From Euryarchaeota archaeon UBA602 (lineage in GTDB: Archaea > Thermoplasmatota > Poseidoniia > Poseidoniales > Thalassarchaeaceae): a stretch of DNA of 5,892 nt. The notes beneath the pieces are model-generated. The model did no database searches. It was not told where the DNA came from and saw only the letters and a program-made list of their open reading frames with translations. A program made the position numbers and the translations under genes. Shown piece after piece: positions 1 to 5,892 of this stretch (positions are counted from its first letter, which is position 1; every line of letters starts with the position of its first letter). The DNA is taken from contig DAHO01000008.1 of assembly GCA_002498455.1 (NCBI GenBank), positions 1 to 5,892 on the forward strand, read 5' to 3'.

Positions 1-32
1 AATCCGAGTTTGAGTTCCGCTTTTGTTAAGTC

Positions 33-1211
33 ATGAACTTCGTACACCGAAATGTGGCAGAGGATTTCACCAGCCTGCTCATCGCTGTTTGCGTGCTTCT
101 CGTGCCGATTGTACTTGCACTACCACTTCGATTTTGGTGGGCGATTCGTGTCGGAAATCAACCTGAGCATATCCGGTATCGTAGTTGGGTTAGACAAGTG
201 CTCGACGCTGGTGAGCCTTTGTCCGTAAGAAGACAAGAGTTGGACCATTTGGCCCGTGGTTTACCCATCGACATTATGCGGCAGGGTCGAATCGAAATGG
301 ATGTTCTGCATCCACTGAAGTTACCCCATTTCATGTTATTACCAGTCCTCATCCTGTCTCCTCTCGTGGGGTTGATTGGTGCAATTTTGTTTATTCTACT
401 ATTTCCACTGATTCTTATCGCCGAGTGGATTCTAATCGATCGCGGTTTGCTCGCAAAAATCGTCGATGTGGTTTTGCGATTGATGCATTGGGGCATTATT
501 GGCATTCACCGATTGGACACCGGAGTTCGTGAAGAAGATGCAATGGTAGAGCACATGCACCGACTGCCAACAACAGCATTTTTGGGATTGTTTTGTTATT
601 TGATTGTCTCTTACATGCCACTACCCACATGGCTTGGAATTACATTTACAGTCTTACTTTTCCTATTGCTTACCAGTGTCATTGTCATCGTGAAAGCGGC
701 TTCTCATGGCGAGTTGGTGTTTGCAGACACCAGTCAACGTAGATTGCAACCCATGGAGCGACTTGTCGATGATATCCTTGCTCCTGTCGTTGGTTTGGGT
801 TTACTTTTCTTGCTTAGTCGACAATTGTTCCTTACACAAATTGGAGCAAGTAACTCGGTCTTTTCAGACCCAATTTGGTTTGCAGGTATTGTATTGGTGG
901 TTTTGTACAGTGCAGCTGCAGTAGCGATTATGGTCGAAATTTCGTTTTTTGGACTCCGATCAGATCGAGTCAGAATGGTTTTCCAAAATCAAATGGTAGA
1001 GCGGTACGACCCCACATTGTATGCATTCACCAGAGAACACGATCGAATGGAATTGAATCCGATTCGCTCCTTAAGACAACATTTAGAGAGCGATGGTAAG
1101 CAAATCGATGAACAGGAGCCCTTCAATTTCGAAGACATGTTGCGGGCACCATCGACACTGCAAGAAGGAGAAGATGCCATTCCACCAAAGGCACCCGAAT
1201 TAGATTCTTAG
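33..1211 (+). CDS. Seven-helix integral membrane protein of unknown family
   Basis: The 392-residue product is not one I recognise. Hydrophobic stretches at about residues 13-31, 99-117, 118-135, 181-196, 199-220, 247-267 and 281-304 suggest seven membrane helices. Arg/Lys-rich loops (about 32-98, 136-180, 221-246) and the charged tail (305-392) all fall on the same side, giving a consistent N-out/C-in topology by the positive-inside rule. The tail is polar and ends with an acidic, proline-containing stretch (about 355-392). No transporter signature, catalytic motif, metal-binding Cys/His cluster or nucleotide-binding motif was found. The ATG at 33 is well placed because an in-frame TAA lies at 27-29; no Shine-Dalgarno site precedes it, so the transcript may have a very short leader or none. 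It converges on the iscA-like gene with 6 bases between the stops, so it is not part of that operon. The coding call is firm; the function is unknown. Confidence 0.85.
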   Translation: MNFVHRNVAEDFTSLLIAVCVLLVPIVLALPLRFWWAIRVGNQPEHIRYRSWVRQVLDAGEPLSVRRQELDHLARGLPIDIMRQGRIEMDVLHPLKLPHFMLLPVLILSPLVGLIGAILFILLFPLILIAEWILIDRGLLAKIVDVVLRLMHWGIIGIHRLDTGVREEDAMVEHMHRLPTTAFLGLFCYLIVSYMPLPTWLGITFTVLLFLLLTSVIVIVKAASHGELVFADTSQRRLQPMERLVDDILAPVVGLGLLFLLSRQLFLTQIGASNSVFSDPIWFAGIVLVVLYSAAAVAIMVEISFFGLRSDRVRMVFQNQMVERYDPTLYAFTREHDRMELNPIRSLRQHLESDGKQIDEQEPFNFEDMLRAPSTLQEGEDAIPPKAPELDS

Positions 1212-1217
1212 TGATGA

Positions 1218-1607
1218 TTAGCGGAAAGATTTACCACAACTGCAGGCCTTCTGTGCGTTGGGATTAACCACTTTGAAACCGCCCCCCATCAGACTGTTGA
1301 CAAAATCCAGTGTGATTCCAGACAATTGCTTGCTATCCCGATCGTGTACGGCGATTGTAATGCCATCACAGGTGATAAATTGCCAACCTTCTTCTTCGGG
1401 CTTAGCCTGAATTTGCAAGTCGTACATGAATCCTGAACAACCGCCACCGAGTACACTGATGACCAGTACATCGCCTCCATCAGCACTAGCCATGGCACCC
1501 ACCATGGCAGCCATGGCATCGTCCGTGACATCAATTGTGACGGGGATTACCTCAATGTCTTCTGACATTGGCAGTGCGAATGTCGCACCACAGTCATCTT
1601 CGGCCAT
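1218..1607 (-). CDS. A-type iron-sulfur cluster carrier (IscA/HesB/ErpA family)
   Basis: The 129-residue protein is an A-type carrier that binds an Fe-S cluster (or iron) and passes it to apo-enzymes in the cytoplasm. The three signature cysteines are present: C57 in GGGCSGF, and C122 and C124 in the C-terminal ACSCGKSF, equivalent to the ligand cysteines of IscA. The core also shows family features such as LDFV (100-103), GGGFK (108-112) and NPNA (115-118). Before the core is an extension of about 20 residues holding an extra Cys (C6). The ATG at 1607 is preferred because GAGG lies 7 bases upstream; a second in-frame ATG at 1568 would give a more typical family length but has no ribosome site. 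It is the last gene of the - strand cluster, 25 bases after the molybdenum oxidoreductase, which needs an Fe-S cluster, so that enzyme is a likely client (inference). IscA, ErpA and SufA subtypes cannot be separated from this sequence alone. Confidence 0.93.
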   Translation of the reverse strand: MAEDDCGATFALPMSEDIEVIPVTIDVTDDAMAAMVGAMASADGGDVLVISVLGGGCSGFMYDLQIQAKPEEEGWQFITCDGITIAVHDRDSKQLSGITLDFVNSLMGGGFKVVNPNAQKACSCGKSFR

Positions 1608-1614
1608 ACACCTG

Positions 1615-1618
1615 CCTC
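1615..1618 (-). promoter_or_regulatory. Ribosome binding site of the iscA-like gene
   Basis: On the - strand GAGG sits 7 bases before the ATG at 1607, inside the 25-base gap after the oxidoreductase stop. An overlapping AGGTG lies closer to the start. This decides for 1607 over the internal ATG at 1568, which has no such site. Confidence 0.5.
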
Positions 1619-1632
1619 ACAGGCGACCAATT

Positions 1633-3897
1633 TCAATGCTTGCGAAGGGTCACACTGACTTCCACCCATTTCGAAGTGGGTGTATTGCTGCCTTTGGCGA
1701 CAGATTCTAACGGAATGAGTACATTTGCTTCGGGGAAATAGGCCGCTAAATTACCACGTGGGATTTCGTAGGGGACAACTTTCCATTTAGGTGAGTCAAT
1801 GGTTCGATCATTGAAGTGGCTGGTTAGGTCAATGTAGTCAGATGGATGAATTCCGAGGTTACGCATATCTTCCGGATTCATCATAACCACCCTTCTGGCA
1901 TTGAAAACACCCCGATACCGGTCATCCATCCCGTAAATCGTCGTGTTGTACTGATCGTGACTTCGAATCGTCATCAGAATGAACCGATCCTCAGAAATTG
2001 CACGTTCAGGAAATCGGTGTACGTACATCGTGGCTTTGCCAGAAGGTGTATTCCATGTGGGGCCATCACGTGGCCCATTGGGTAGATAGAAGCCGCCCTT
2101 TTGGCGCACACGTTTGTTGTAATCGGTGAATCCCGGTAGAATCGATTCGATTAGTTCTCGTGTTTCATCATGACTACTCCCATACTTTGGCCAAGAAAAT
2201 GGACTATCACCAAAGCATGCTTCCCCAATGCCAGAAACGATGGAGGGTTCGCTACGAAGGAATTCAGAGGCGGGTGGAAGTTTACCTGTTGATGAATGTA
2301 CAACACCCATCGAATTTTCCACTGTGACGAAACCTGCGGGGTCGATTTCAGTTCTACCCAAGCAGGGCAATATCAGAGCCTGTTTTCCTGTGACCAAGTG
2401 ACTGCGGTTCAGTTTTGTCGATATTTGTACGGTGAGTTCAACATTTCGTAGACCTTGAGCGACAACTTCGGTATCCGACATGGCAGACAGTATATTTCCT
2501 CCCAATGCCATGAACAATTTGACCGAATTTTGCCGTGCGGCATGGACAAAACCAACCGTATCATATCCAGATTCCCGGGGCATGAGGACCCCCGTATTTT
2601 GCTCACATGCCGCTAGGAAGGATTCACTGGGATGATGATTGATGCCAACGGTGCGATCCCCTTGGACATTTGAATGACCTCGCACAGGACAAGCGCCGGC
2701 CCCGGGACGTCCGAAATGTCCACCTGCCAACAAAATATTACTCGCCTCTTGAATGGTTGCGACTGCATTTTCATGTTGTGTGATACCCATCGCCCAGCAA
2801 ATAATCAGATTTTTCGATTTGGAGACGGCTTGACCCAATTCAATGATTCGCTGTTGTTCAATCCCACTTTGATTGACGATTGAATCCCAATTCAGAGACT
2901 CAGTATTGCGCTTCCAATCCTCAAAACCTTGGACGTGCTGATCGATGAATTTCCAATCGAGATTGCCTTCTTCAAGGATGACCTTCGAAATTCCTTGGAG
3001 CAGTGCTTGGTCTCCCCCGATTCGAACGGGGTAGTGTGCATCCGCTATCGGTGTTCCCTTGCCGATGAGTCGAATCACCTCTTGGGGATGCTTGAATCGA
3101 TTCAATCCGGTTTCCATCAGTGGGTTGATGCTGATTACAGACCCACCATTGCGCTTAGTTTGTGCAAGCGCAGACAACATCCGAGGGTGATTGGTTCCGG
3201 GGTTTTGACCGATGATGAGAACCAAATCTGCATGGTCGAAACATTCCAACTTGACCGTCCCTTTGCCGATTCCAATCGACTGGGTCAGGGCCACACCACT
3301 AGATTCATGACACATGTTGCTACAATCTGGAAGGTTGTTGGTTCCAATTTGGCGCGCTAATGTACCCCACAAGAATGCGGCTTCATTCGATGCACGTCCC
3401 GACGTATACAGGACGGCTTGATTCGGATTTTCCAACGCCCCTACGGTTTCAGAGATCATACCAAATGCATCTTTCCAACCAATTCTCTCGTAGTGATTCG
3501 AATTTTCTCGCAAGACCATCGGTTCGGTTAGACGACCTAATTTATCCAATTCCATATCCGACATTTTTGACCATTCTTGGACTGATTTTGCGGATAATAT
3601 TTCGGGAGTCAATCGCTTTTTTGTTGCTTCTGTAGCAAAAGCCTTGGCCCCATTTTCGCAGAATTCGAAACCGGATCGATGGTGATCTGGATCCGGCCAT
3701 GCGCAGCCAGGACAGTCATACCCATCGAAACGATTGACCGTACGCATCGTGCGGAGAGTTCGACTGATTCCTGCTTCAGCGAGTCCGATTGCGAAGGATT
3801 TGGCGACACCCGGAATACCAGCAGCAACTCGCTTGGGCTTACGAATTTTGAGACGCTCCGATTCGATTGGAGGTAGGGGATTGACATCTTCTCTCAT
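1633..3897 (-). CDS. FdhF/YdeP-family molybdopterin (bis-PGD) oxidoreductase, alpha subunit
   Basis: The 754-residue protein belongs to the formate-dehydrogenase-H-like branch of the DMSO reductase superfamily, close to E. coli YdeP (about 760 residues), so it is full length. The N-terminal Fe-S region has CPGC at 62-65 and a third Cys at 80, followed by ENGAKA. DCSNMCHE at 191-198 puts C196 (codon TGT) at the position of the Mo-ligating Sec/Cys of formate dehydrogenase H. Further signatures are GTNHPRML (234-241), GHSNVQGDRTVGI (407-419), LNRSHL (496-501), TPSGKA (617-622) and the cofactor-binding SHDQYNTTIYGMDDRYRG (646-663). No Tat signal is visible, which suggests a cytoplasmic enzyme. 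The start at ATG 3897 lies 4 bases after the fdhD stop with AAGGGG 7 bases upstream. An earlier ATG (3936) or TTG (3963) would overlap fdhD and lack support. The family's substrate is not established; E. coli ydeP has been linked to acid resistance. No NAD, flavin or ferredoxin domain is fused and none is encoded nearby. Confidence 0.95.
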   Translation of the reverse strand: MREDVNPLPPIESERLKIRKPKRVAAGIPGVAKSFAIGLAEAGISRTLRTMRTVNRFDGYDCPGCAWPDPDHHRSGFEFCENGAKAFATEATKKRLTPEILSAKSVQEWSKMSDMELDKLGRLTEPMVLRENSNHYERIGWKDAFGMISETVGALENPNQAVLYTSGRASNEAAFLWGTLARQIGTNNLPDCSNMCHESSGVALTQSIGIGKGTVKLECFDHADLVLIIGQNPGTNHPRMLSALAQTKRNGGSVISINPLMETGLNRFKHPQEVIRLIGKGTPIADAHYPVRIGGDQALLQGISKVILEEGNLDWKFIDQHVQGFEDWKRNTESLNWDSIVNQSGIEQQRIIELGQAVSKSKNLIICWAMGITQHENAVATIQEASNILLAGGHFGRPGAGACPVRGHSNVQGDRTVGINHHPSESFLAACEQNTGVLMPRESGYDTVGFVHAARQNSVKLFMALGGNILSAMSDTEVVAQGLRNVELTVQISTKLNRSHLVTGKQALILPCLGRTEIDPAGFVTVENSMGVVHSSTGKLPPASEFLRSEPSIVSGIGEACFGDSPFSWPKYGSSHDETRELIESILPGFTDYNKRVRQKGGFYLPNGPRDGPTWNTPSGKATMYVHRFPERAISEDRFILMTIRSHDQYNTTIYGMDDRYRGVFNARRVVMMNPEDMRNLGIHPSDYIDLTSHFNDRTIDSPKWKVVPYEIPRGNLAAYFPEANVLIPLESVAKGSNTPTSKWVEVSVTLRKH

Positions 3898-3901
3898 GAC
3901 T

Positions 3902-4672
3902 CTACCCCTTGATTCTCCAAGCTCCAGTGTACACATTGAAACGGGACTCTCTTGCAAATCCAATCAGAGTCAAGCCATGCTGTCTAGCCAGTTGGACTGC
4001 TAATGTCGTGGGAGCCCCAATTGCGACGATGCAAGGGGACCCAGCCATAACCGCTTTCTGAACCATCTCAAAAGAAACACGCCCACTGAGTAAGAATCCA
4101 AATAGAGAGTGAGGAATATCATCAATCGATTTCCCAATAATTTTGTCCATTGCATTGTGCCGCCCAACATCCTCGGCCAAATTGACAATTTCAAGATCTT
4201 GATTGAATTGAGCGACCGCATGCATACCGCCTGTTGTATGAAAATAGGATTGCGACGATTTCAGTTTATCGACCAACCGCTCGATATCATGGAAATTGAG
4301 AGTGAAACCATCCGCAGAAACTTTCGGGGGATTTCGAGAGAGTACCGATTCGAGTGATGCGCTACCACAAACTCCACAAGAACTTGAACGCACAAACCCT
4401 CGAGTATGGCTTTCTGCGGATAAGTCTCCGTGAACGATTACGACATTATCTTCAACATCAATGGAATCAATATCGGATGTATTCGCCAATATACCTTCGG
4501 TGTAGAGTAGACCGATGGCAAGTTCGCGATCATGCCCAGGAGTTCGCATGGTGGTCACCCAAGGAGTTCCGTTAACGTGGATCTCCAACGGCTCCTCAAC
4601 GGCAACTGTTTCCTCTACAGGAATGGACCCCTGGGGGTTCATCCGTTGGGCGCCTATACGCTCCTCCATCAT
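3902..4672 (-). CDS. fdhD: FdhD, formate dehydrogenase accessory sulfurtransferase
   Basis: FdhD takes persulfide sulfur from a cysteine desulfurase (IscS in E. coli) and transfers it to the Mo-bis-PGD cofactor, a step required for activity of formate-dehydrogenase-type enzymes. The 256-residue product is of normal family length. It shows the N-terminal VEEPLEIHVNG (25-35), TMRTPGHDRELAIGLLYTEG (41-60), the catalytic pair C99 and C102 in SSSCGVCG, EDVGRHNAMDK (167-177), SGRVSFEMVQKA (196-207) and the C-terminal GFAR (238-241). The key cysteines are intact, so it should be active. The ATG at 4672 directly follows an in-frame TGA (4673-4675); ATGs at 4669 and 4642 are alternatives. No Shine-Dalgarno site precedes it. 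It lies 57 bases after the SLOG gene and 4 bases before the oxidoreductase, its obvious client. A cysteine desulfurase partner is not encoded in the window. Confidence 0.96.
   Translation of the reverse strand: MMEERIGAQRMNPQGSIPVEETVAVEEPLEIHVNGTPWVTTMRTPGHDRELAIGLLYTEGILANTSDIDSIDVEDNVVIVHGDLSAESHTRGFVRSSSCGVCGSASLESVLSRNPPKVSADGFTLNFHDIERLVDKLKSSQSYFHTTGGMHAVAQFNQDLEIVNLAEDVGRHNAMDKIIGKSIDDIPHSLFGFLLSGRVSFEMVQKAVMAGSPCIVAIGAPTTLAVQLARQHGLTLIGFARESRFNVYTGAWRIKG
3905..3910 (-). promoter_or_regulatory. Ribosome binding site of the YdeP-family gene
   Basis: AAGGGG on the - strand, one mismatch from AAGGAG, stands 7 bases before the ATG at 3897. It overlaps the last codons of fdhD, which suggests the two genes are translated from one message. 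It supports 3897 over the longer alternatives at 3936 and 3963. Confidence 0.45.
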
Positions 4673-4686
4673 TCATGCGTACATGA
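4673..4686 (-). repeat. Short perfect inverted repeat abutting the fdhD start
   Basis: On the - strand TCATG-TACG-CATGA forms a 5-base stem with a 4-base loop, ending at the base before the fdhD ATG. It could be an operator half-site pair or a small hairpin affecting translation. At this length it could also be chance. Confidence 0.25.
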
Positions 4687-4729
4687 CTCGATTCAAGGGT
4701 CTGTCGGCACTGAACATCATTATGCGGTG

Positions 4730-5179
4730 CTATTCAACATGAATCACGACACATGGAATGTCCCGCTCTGCCGCCATTTGAATTACAATATCGGTCCATT
4801 TACTGGTTGGTGAAGGAAATGCCAAGATGTGAGTGGCCGCCGCAAGCAACTCGTTGGTCAGTGAATTGGGAGCTTCCGTACGACCTTGATCTTCAAGCCC
4901 CACCCTTGGAGCATTCCAAGCCTCCGAAAATACAGCAAATGGAACCCCGTGATTGTCAGCCCACCGTTCGGCAAGGTAATCTACACCACTGGCTCCACCC
5001 GTGATTATGAGATCCGGATTTGCCTCTTGACCAACCCATTCGTCCAATGCTTCTTCAACGACTGAATAGTCGTAGAATCGGCTGGAACCCACTACTACGA
5101 GGTTGATGATTCGTCCGTCTTTGTTCAAGTCTTTACCGCCGAGGCGAACAATTACTTCGCGCCCTCCATGATTCGTCAT
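4730..5179 (-). CDS. SLOG-superfamily Rossmann-like protein (DUF2493/YspA type)
   Basis: The 149-residue protein matches the DUF2493 branch of the SLOG superfamily, whose members bind nucleotides or nucleotide-derived ligands. After about 25 extra residues come the first strand and loop NLVVVGSSRFYD (26-37), the ligand-binding IITGGASGVDYLAERWA (58-74), a second strand GVPFAVF (78-84), then GR at 99-100, ATHILAFP (115-122) and a last strand IPCVVIHV (141-148). In place of the usual glycine-bearing G-S-x-G-T segment it reads PTSKWTD (124-130), so the second phosphate-facing loop is altered. The start is the only ATG available near the 5' end; GAGG lies 4 bases before it, unusually close. It is the first gene of the cluster that continues into fdhD and the oxidoreductase. 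The neighbourhood, and the known fold relationship between LOG-like proteins and molybdenum-cofactor carriers, suggests a cofactor-binding role, but this is inference. A generic nucleotide sensor is the main alternative. Confidence 0.88.
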   Translation of the reverse strand: MTNHGGREVIVRLGGKDLNKDGRIINLVVVGSSRFYDYSVVEEALDEWVGQEANPDLIITGGASGVDYLAERWADNHGVPFAVFSEAWNAPRVGLEDQGRTEAPNSLTNELLAAATHILAFPSPTSKWTDIVIQMAAERDIPCVVIHVE

Positions 5180-5246
5180 GGGACCTCATACAATTGTGAA
5201 GTCATAAACCCATCTATTTACAAAATCGACCAAATTTAGTCAATAT
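5180..5246 (-). promoter_or_regulatory. Probable promoter region of the SLOG-fdhD-oxidoreductase-iscA cluster
   Basis: This is the longest and most A/T-rich gap between genes. Two readings are possible. As archaeal, TTTATGA (5202-5208 area) is centred about 26 bases before the ATG at 5179, right for a TATA box of a leaderless message. As bacterial, TTGACT (5238-5243) and TAAATA (5215-5220) are 17 bases apart, a good -35 and a poor -10. Either way it is the best candidate start of the operon; the organism's domain would decide which reading holds. Confidence 0.4.
5228..5241. promoter_or_regulatory. Near-perfect 14-base palindrome, possible operator
   Basis: GACCAAATTTAGTC on the + strand pairs at six of seven positions around its centre (only 5231/5238 mismatch). 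It lies about 50 bases upstream of the SLOG start and just past the TPR stop, overlapping the possible -35 element. This position suits a dimeric regulator site, but only one copy is seen. Confidence 0.3.
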
Positions 5247-5892
5247 TCACGAATTCCGCTTTTGTTCCTTCAACAATTTCTTGCAAAGTCGAATTTGTTC
5301 TTTCGCCCGTTTTTTGTTTTGACCGTCAAGTGGTTCCCCGACGTCCTTGCCAATCGATTGGTTGAAGCAATGAATCGCATTGTCATAGGACTCCAATTCG
5401 GCATAGGCTGTACCCATGTTGTACAATGCTTTGCCAGTTGTCAAACTTTTGTCGATTCCAAAGGCCTTGTAATAATTCTCGATCGCGTCTTTGTACTGAT
5501 TCAGATAATAGAAACAGTTGCCGCGACCGTTGAGAATCTTGATTGCCATCGCTTTGTCATCCTTGAACGAAGGTAGGGCTCGATCAAAGCAAGAGAGGGC
5601 CTCAGAGTATCGATCTTTGTTTAGCAATTCATTGCCCTTGTTGTACCATTCAATATCCTGATTTGCGACACTTGAGGAATCGGGTAAAACTGTGTGCTCG
5701 GCCATGGTTTGCGATTGTGCTTCGAGGGCTGCTGCTGCCAAATCAACTTCTGGCCGGGGTTCATTAGACACGGGTTCTGGTGCTTCAACCGTATCCAGTG
5801 CGGCCTCATGAACGATGATTTCTTCCGTTGTGATTTGAGGGGGTTCCTCGGACTGCGGTTCGGGTTCGGGCTCAAAATGCACTACAGGTTCA
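5247..5892 (-). CDS. TPR-repeat protein with acidic Glu/Pro-rich N-terminal region (partial, 5' end outside window)
   Basis: The reading frame stays open to the window edge. A GTG at 5882 would give 211 residues, but the codons before it continue the same composition (E-P-V, then V-H-F-E-P-E-P), so the true start is probably further right. In the numbering from 5882, residues 1-70 are low complexity, rich in Glu, Pro and Ala, and probably disordered. Three tetratricopeptide repeats follow, at about 77-110, 113-146 and 151-184, with the expected small and aromatic positions (for example GNELL, GRGNCFYYLNQYKDAIENYYKA, YNMGTAYAELESYDNAI in shortened form), then a basic tail. TPRs bind partner proteins; the partner is unknown. 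No membrane segment or catalytic domain is seen in the visible part. It ends 67 bases before the SLOG gene on the same strand, and the promoter-like gap between them suggests separate transcription. Confidence 0.85.
   Translation of the reverse strand, partial: EPVVHFEPEPEPQSEEPPQITTEEIIVHEAALDTVEAPEPVSNEPRPEVDLAAAALEAQSQTMAEHTVLPDSSSVANQDIEWYNKGNELLNKDRYSEALSCFDRALPSFKDDKAMAIKILNGRGNCFYYLNQYKDAIENYYKAFGIDKSLTTGKALYNMGTAYAELESYDNAIHCFNQSIGKDVGEPLDGQNKKRAKEQIRLCKKLLKEQKRNS

Noticed and set aside
15..27. The 13-base string TTCCGCTTTTGTT occurs here and again at 5254-5266.
   Set aside because: One shared 13-mer in a window of this size is close to chance, the second copy is inside the TPR coding sequence, and no longer similarity surrounds them.
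1205..1225. Transcription terminator between the converging genes.
   Set aside because: Only 6 bases separate the stop codons, and neither a hairpin nor a T-run was found.
1426..1710. Open frame on the + strand opposite the iscA-like gene.
   Set aside because: Its Met/Ala/Ser/Pro-rich product mirrors the Ala/Gly/Asp-rich coding strand and it spans two real genes; no independent evidence for it.
3302..3320. Selenocysteine at the Mo-ligand position of the oxidoreductase.
   Set aside because: The codon is TGT (Cys), not TGA, and the frame is open throughout.
2929..3360. Open frame of 143 codons on the + strand opposite the oxidoreductase.
   Set aside because: It lies wholly antisense to a strongly conserved enzyme gene, its product has no recognisable domain, and such frames arise from the codon pattern of the real gene.
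3898..3963. Longer N-terminus for the YdeP-family protein, starting at TTG 3963 or ATG 3936.
   Set aside because: It would overlap fdhD by 35-62 bases; the 3963 codon is TTG, and only the ATG at 3897 has a well-spaced AAGGGG and gives the usual family length.
4787..5179. SLOG protein as a DNA-uptake DprA or a TIR/CRISPR-like defence sensor.
   Set aside because: Its length and motifs fit the small DUF2493 type; there is no effector domain, nuclease or toxin beside it, and the neighbours are cofactor-maturation genes.

Overview
The window is a compact piece of a prokaryotic chromosome with five complete genes and one cut by the window edge. One membrane-protein gene lies on the + strand (33-1211). 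Everything else is on the - strand and reads leftward from the right edge: a TPR protein (partial), a SLOG/DUF2493 protein, FdhD, a YdeP-type molybdopterin oxidoreductase and an A-type iron-sulfur carrier of the IscA/HesB family. No tRNA, rRNA, CRISPR array, insertion sequence or phage gene was seen. Almost all of the sequence is coding; the longest gap between genes is about 67 bases.

The core (1218-5179) looks like one transcription unit for making and maturing a molybdenum enzyme. The gaps are 57 bases (SLOG to fdhD), 4 bases (fdhD to the oxidoreductase) and 25 bases (oxidoreductase to iscA-like). FdhD is the sulfurtransferase that sulfurates the Mo-bis-PGD cofactor of formate-dehydrogenase-type enzymes. 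The next gene is exactly such an enzyme, with a Cys in the place of the Mo-ligating Cys/Sec. The A-type carrier can supply its iron-sulfur cluster. The SLOG protein has a Rossmann-like fold distantly related to known molybdenum-cofactor carrier proteins, so it is the least explained and most interesting member. No electron-transfer subunit (ferredoxin, flavin/NAD subunit, membrane anchor) is encoded here, so substrate and electron partner remain open.

The flanks are a seven-helix membrane protein of no family I recognise, which converges on the iscA-like gene with 6 bases between the stop codons, and a protein with an acidic Glu/Pro-rich N-terminal part and three TPR repeats that runs off the right edge.

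Organism: not certain. Tight packing, the low-complexity E/P linker before the TPRs, starts without clear Shine-Dalgarno sites and an A/T-rich box about 26 bases before one start fit a marine Thermoplasmatota-type archaeon (Marine Group II-like). However, two starts have usable Shine-Dalgarno sites and the same intergenic region can also be read as a bacterial -35/-10 promoter, so a bacterium is not excluded. Base composition looks moderate (roughly mid-40s % G+C by eye) and even across the genes, with no visible sign of recent transfer.
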